Assembly: GCA_017453705.1 (NCBI GenBank)
Contig: JAFTEK010000056.1
Coordinates: 1-7,335, forward strand
Direction of reading: 5' to 3'
Origin: Treponema sp.
GTDB lineage: Bacteria; Spirochaetota; Spirochaetia; Treponematales; Treponemataceae
Length of the DNA stretch: 7,335 nt
Both the position numbers and the translations under genes were made by a program. Numbering within the stretch: the stretch's first letter is position 1; each line of letters begins with the position of its first letter. This document shows positions 4,930 to 7,335 of the stretch, piece after piece. The notes beneath the pieces are model-generated. The model had not been told where the DNA came from. It did no database searches and saw only the letters and a list, made by a program, of their open reading frames with translations.

Positions 4930-7335
4930 ATGAAATCGTTTGGCAAGCTTTTGGGGCGGGGTACGGCAGCAGCCGCCCTCGTTGTGGCATGTGTTTTTCT
5001 TGCATCAGGTCTTACGTCCTGCAAGAAAAAGAAGGGCGAAAATGCCTTGGGGAGCAATGCCCTTACCTATTCTTCCGACAAGTCCTACTCGCCTGACGGC
5101 AAGTTCCGCATTGTGGCGGTAAGCCCGTCTGAAACGCTGCCATCCAGCGTCAAATATCCTTCTATTCAGCTCCAGTTCTCCGAGCCTGCCGTCGCCTTGC
5201 AGCAGTTGGGGGAACCTAGCGATAAGAATGACTTTGTTACTATAGAACCACAGCTTAAGGGTGTGTTCCGCTGGTACGGAACCAGCTTGCTCTCCTTTGA
5301 GGCCAAGGAGGAAGTGATTCCTCAGAAGGTCTATACCCTCAAGGTGAACAAGGATGCAAAGTCTGTCACCGGAAAGCAGGTGGAAGGCCAGCTGGAGTTT
5401 TCATTCCATCCGGAGGAGCTTGCGCTCAGGTCTGTTGTCCCCGGCTGGGAGGATGCCCAGAAGGGGGCATACATAGACCGCGATAGCGTTCCGCCTGAGG
5501 CTGCCAAAGACATAATGATAACGTTCAACTATCCGGTCAACAAGGATGTAATATCCAAGTATATAAAGGTAACTGCCGGGGACGAGGAGCTTAAGTTCAG
5601 CGCAAGCCAGGAAGACAAGAAGAATGCCCTGCGCCTCAAGCTTTCCGCCGCACCATCTGAGGACACTGATATCTATGTCACAGTGAAGGAAGGTGCGATG
5701 GCGGATTCTGACTGCTACCAGACAACACAGGATCAGCAGAAAAGCTTCCACACGCTGATTCCTTTTGCACTCGATGATTTTGATACAACACCCTATGTTT
5801 CCAGCAAGTACGTGAACCCTGTCGCCTTCCGTTTTACATCCATGCTCAAACAGGATAGCGAAGCCGAGCTTGCAAAATTCATTGAGACCAACTTGGGCAA
5901 GCCTGTGACAGCCGATAACCTCAAGATTTCTGGCCGGCAGCTTATCGTCCACTCCTTGCCGGTTACGTTTGGTTCACATTACCGCATAACGATAAAGACT
6001 GGTTTCTTTGATATGTACGGACGCAAGACCAGCGATGACGGTTACTATGATGTTGAAGTTCCAAACGCAAGAAGTTTTGCATATTTCAAGGACAGCGGGC
6101 TTAAGATATTGGAGGCACAGTTTGACCCCAAGCTCGCGTTCCAGCACCAGAACATAAAGTCACCTTCCATTTACAGCGTCAGGGCCATTGCTGACAACCA
6201 GGGGCAGGCAAAGTCCTCAGAAGCCTCTGTGACAGAATTTGACGTGTCAGCCATCCCGCAGAATGTCGCGGTCATCGAGGGAGTGGATCTTAAGCCCTAC
6301 TTGACCCAGGCTGGTGGTCAGTACAGGGGAACTGTCCGATTTGACGGAAAGATGACCTATGAGTACAAGTACACGAACTGGCGCACAGATGAGGTTGAGA
6401 CAAAAACCGCTGTAACAGACAACAGCCAGACTATACAGGTGACTGACTTGGGTGTGACTGCCCGATACGGATACAACAGGGCAGCTGTCATGGTGACTAA
6501 GCTTAGTACTGGAGAAGCTGTTTCTGGAGCGGAGGTGAAAATTTACCAGACAGTAAAGGACTGGAACCAACGCAATGACCCCTATGCGGACATAGTAAAC
6601 CTGAGCGGATTGACACAGATTGGAAATTCAGCCAAGACGGACAAGGACGGGCTTGCGCTCATAAGCATAAATTCCCTTCCTGACGAAGTAAATTACCGCT
6701 GGTATATAGAGGCAAAAACATCCGATGATCGCGTGATTTACAGCGCGGACTCACATGACCTTTGGCGTAGCGGGGTTGGCAATGATGGCTCTATCGCTGC
6801 CGCAACCAAGACAAAGGGTGTCACTTTCATATTCACTGACCGAGGCCTGTACAAGCCCGGCGAAAAGCTCAGTTTCCGTGGCTATGACAAGAACCTTAAG
6901 GCTGGAAAGTACGATGCCTACAAGGGTGACTTTACACTGGAGCTGACAGACGGCTCTTGGAATGGCAAGGTATTCTGGTCCACAAACGGAAAGACCAGTG
7001 ACAACGGAACTTTCTACGGTTCATTCAAGATACCTGATGACCTGGAACCTGGCGAATACCAGATACGATACAAGAGAAAGCTTCCTTCTGGAAATGAATA
7101 CACCTACCGCTGTGATTTCCAGGTGCAGTTCTTTGAGAGGCTTCGTTTTGAGGTTTCTTCAGTAGCTCCCGCAGTCAACTTCTACTCAGGTGACAGTGTT
7201 TCTGTTGATGTAAAAGCCTCCTATCTGGGTGGCGGCAGCATGGCAGGTTCTTTCTACGACTCCTCATGGTCACGCGAAAAAAGCTATTTTTCACCCAAGG
7301 GCAGCAAGTTCAAGGGGTATAGCTTTGGCCCGGTG
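4930..7335 (+). CDS. Alpha-2-macroglobulin-family lipoprotein (3' end outside window)
   Basis: From the ATG at 4930 the frame stays open for 802 codons to the window edge. The start encodes a lipoprotein signal: a basic MKSFGKLLGR, a hydrophobic stretch, and the lipobox LTSC with C31 as the lipidated residue, followed by KKKK. The mature protein should sit on a membrane facing the periplasm. After a charged linker come beta-rich repeats with Ig-like openings (for example VAVSPSETLPSSVKYPSIQLQFSE, given here only to its start near residue 60, and a similar IMITFNYPV stretch near 195). Residues 636-646 read TDRGLYKPGEK, the hallmark of the MG2 domain (A2M_N). Bacterial members usually run to about 1,500-2,000 residues and trap proteases; some carry a thioester CxEQ motif, which would lie beyond this window. 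In other bacteria the gene often precedes a class A penicillin-binding protein (pbpC). It is divergent from the SanA-like gene. Confidence 0.92.
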   Translation, partial: MKSFGKLLGRGTAAAALVVACVFLASGLTSCKKKKGENALGSNALTYSSDKSYSPDGKFRIVAVSPSETLPSSVKYPSIQLQFSEPAVALQQLGEPSDKNDFVTIEPQLKGVFRWYGTSLLSFEAKEEVIPQKVYTLKVNKDAKSVTGKQVEGQLEFSFHPEELALRSVVPGWEDAQKGAYIDRDSVPPEAAKDIMITFNYPVNKDVISKYIKVTAGDEELKFSASQEDKKNALRLKLSAAPSEDTDIYVTVKEGAMADSDCYQTTQDQQKSFHTLIPFALDDFDTTPYVSSKYVNPVAFRFTSMLKQDSEAELAKFIETNLGKPVTADNLKISGRQLIVHSLPVTFGSHYRITIKTGFFDMYGRKTSDDGYYDVEVPNARSFAYFKDSGLKILEAQFDPKLAFQHQNIKSPSIYSVRAIADNQGQAKSSEASVTEFDVSAIPQNVAVIEGVDLKPYLTQAGGQYRGTVRFDGKMTYEYKYTNWRTDEVETKTAVTDNSQTIQVTDLGVTARYGYNRAAVMVTKLSTGEAVSGAEVKIYQTVKDWNQRNDPYADIVNLSGLTQIGNSAKTDKDGLALISINSLPDEVNYRWYIEAKTSDDRVIYSADSHDLWRSGVGNDGSIAAATKTKGVTFIFTDRGLYKPGEKLSFRGYDKNLKAGKYDAYKGDFTLELTDGSWNGKVFWSTNGKTSDNGTFYGSFKIPDDLEPGEYQIRYKRKLPSGNEYTYRCDFQVQFFERLRFEVSSVAPAVNFYSGDSVSVDVKASYLGGGSMAGSFYDSSWSREKSYFSPKGSKFKGYSFGPV

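Noticed and set aside
5401..5952. 183-codon - strand frame opposite the lipoprotein gene
   Set aside because: It lies wholly within the continuous 802-codon frame that has a signal peptide and MG2 motif; it shows no recognisable domain.

Overview
The window looks like chromosomal DNA of a spirochaete, most likely a Treponema-like anaerobe. This is an inference from gene content and style: a large lipoprotein of the alpha-2-macroglobulin family with a relaxed lipobox, roughly 45-50% GC in most genes, and an AT-rich sugar-transferase locus beside them. No rRNA or tRNA gene is present to confirm it. Six protein-coding regions are visible, two of them cut by the window edges, and no stretch above 300 bases lacks a gene.

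Left part, + strand (1-1224): the C-terminal portion of a GT-B fold, family-4-type glycosyltransferase runs in from the left edge to 996. Its first two thirds are about 30% GC and its last third about 50%. A 67-codon frame overlaps its 3' end and is probably a remnant or a short hypothetical gene. A strong stem-loop followed by a T-rich tract ends this transcription unit and separates it from the convergent efflux genes.

Middle, - strand (4717 down to 1212): three genes lie head to tail. They are a SanA/YdcF-type envelope protein (DUF218), an ArsR/SmtB-family metal-sensing repressor, and a P1B-2-type Zn/Cd/Pb-exporting ATPase. The last two form a classic metal-responsive efflux pair. The repressor has an alpha5 zinc-site pattern, and an inverted repeat overlaps its promoter, which suggests autoregulation of a repressor-pump operon. 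The pump is unusual: its N-terminus has no recognisable HMA domain but carries a tail of about 105 residues rich in His, Asp, Glu and Cys, encoded partly by a 42-45 bp in-frame tandem repeat. A further HHCPVC motif sits in its nucleotide-binding domain.

Right part, + strand (4930-7335): a divergently oriented, open-ended lipoprotein gene of 802 visible codons encodes the N-terminal half or so of a bacterial alpha-2-macroglobulin-like protein. The 212 bp divergent intergenic region holds a promoter candidate for each side and, between them, a 57 bp nested inverted repeat able to form two mutually exclusive hairpins.

There is no sign of a CRISPR array, transposase, phage gene or tRNA. The least ordinary parts are the pump's metal-binding tail and its DNA repeat, the nested hairpin element, the compositional step inside the glycosyltransferase, and the very short leader inferred for the SanA-like gene.
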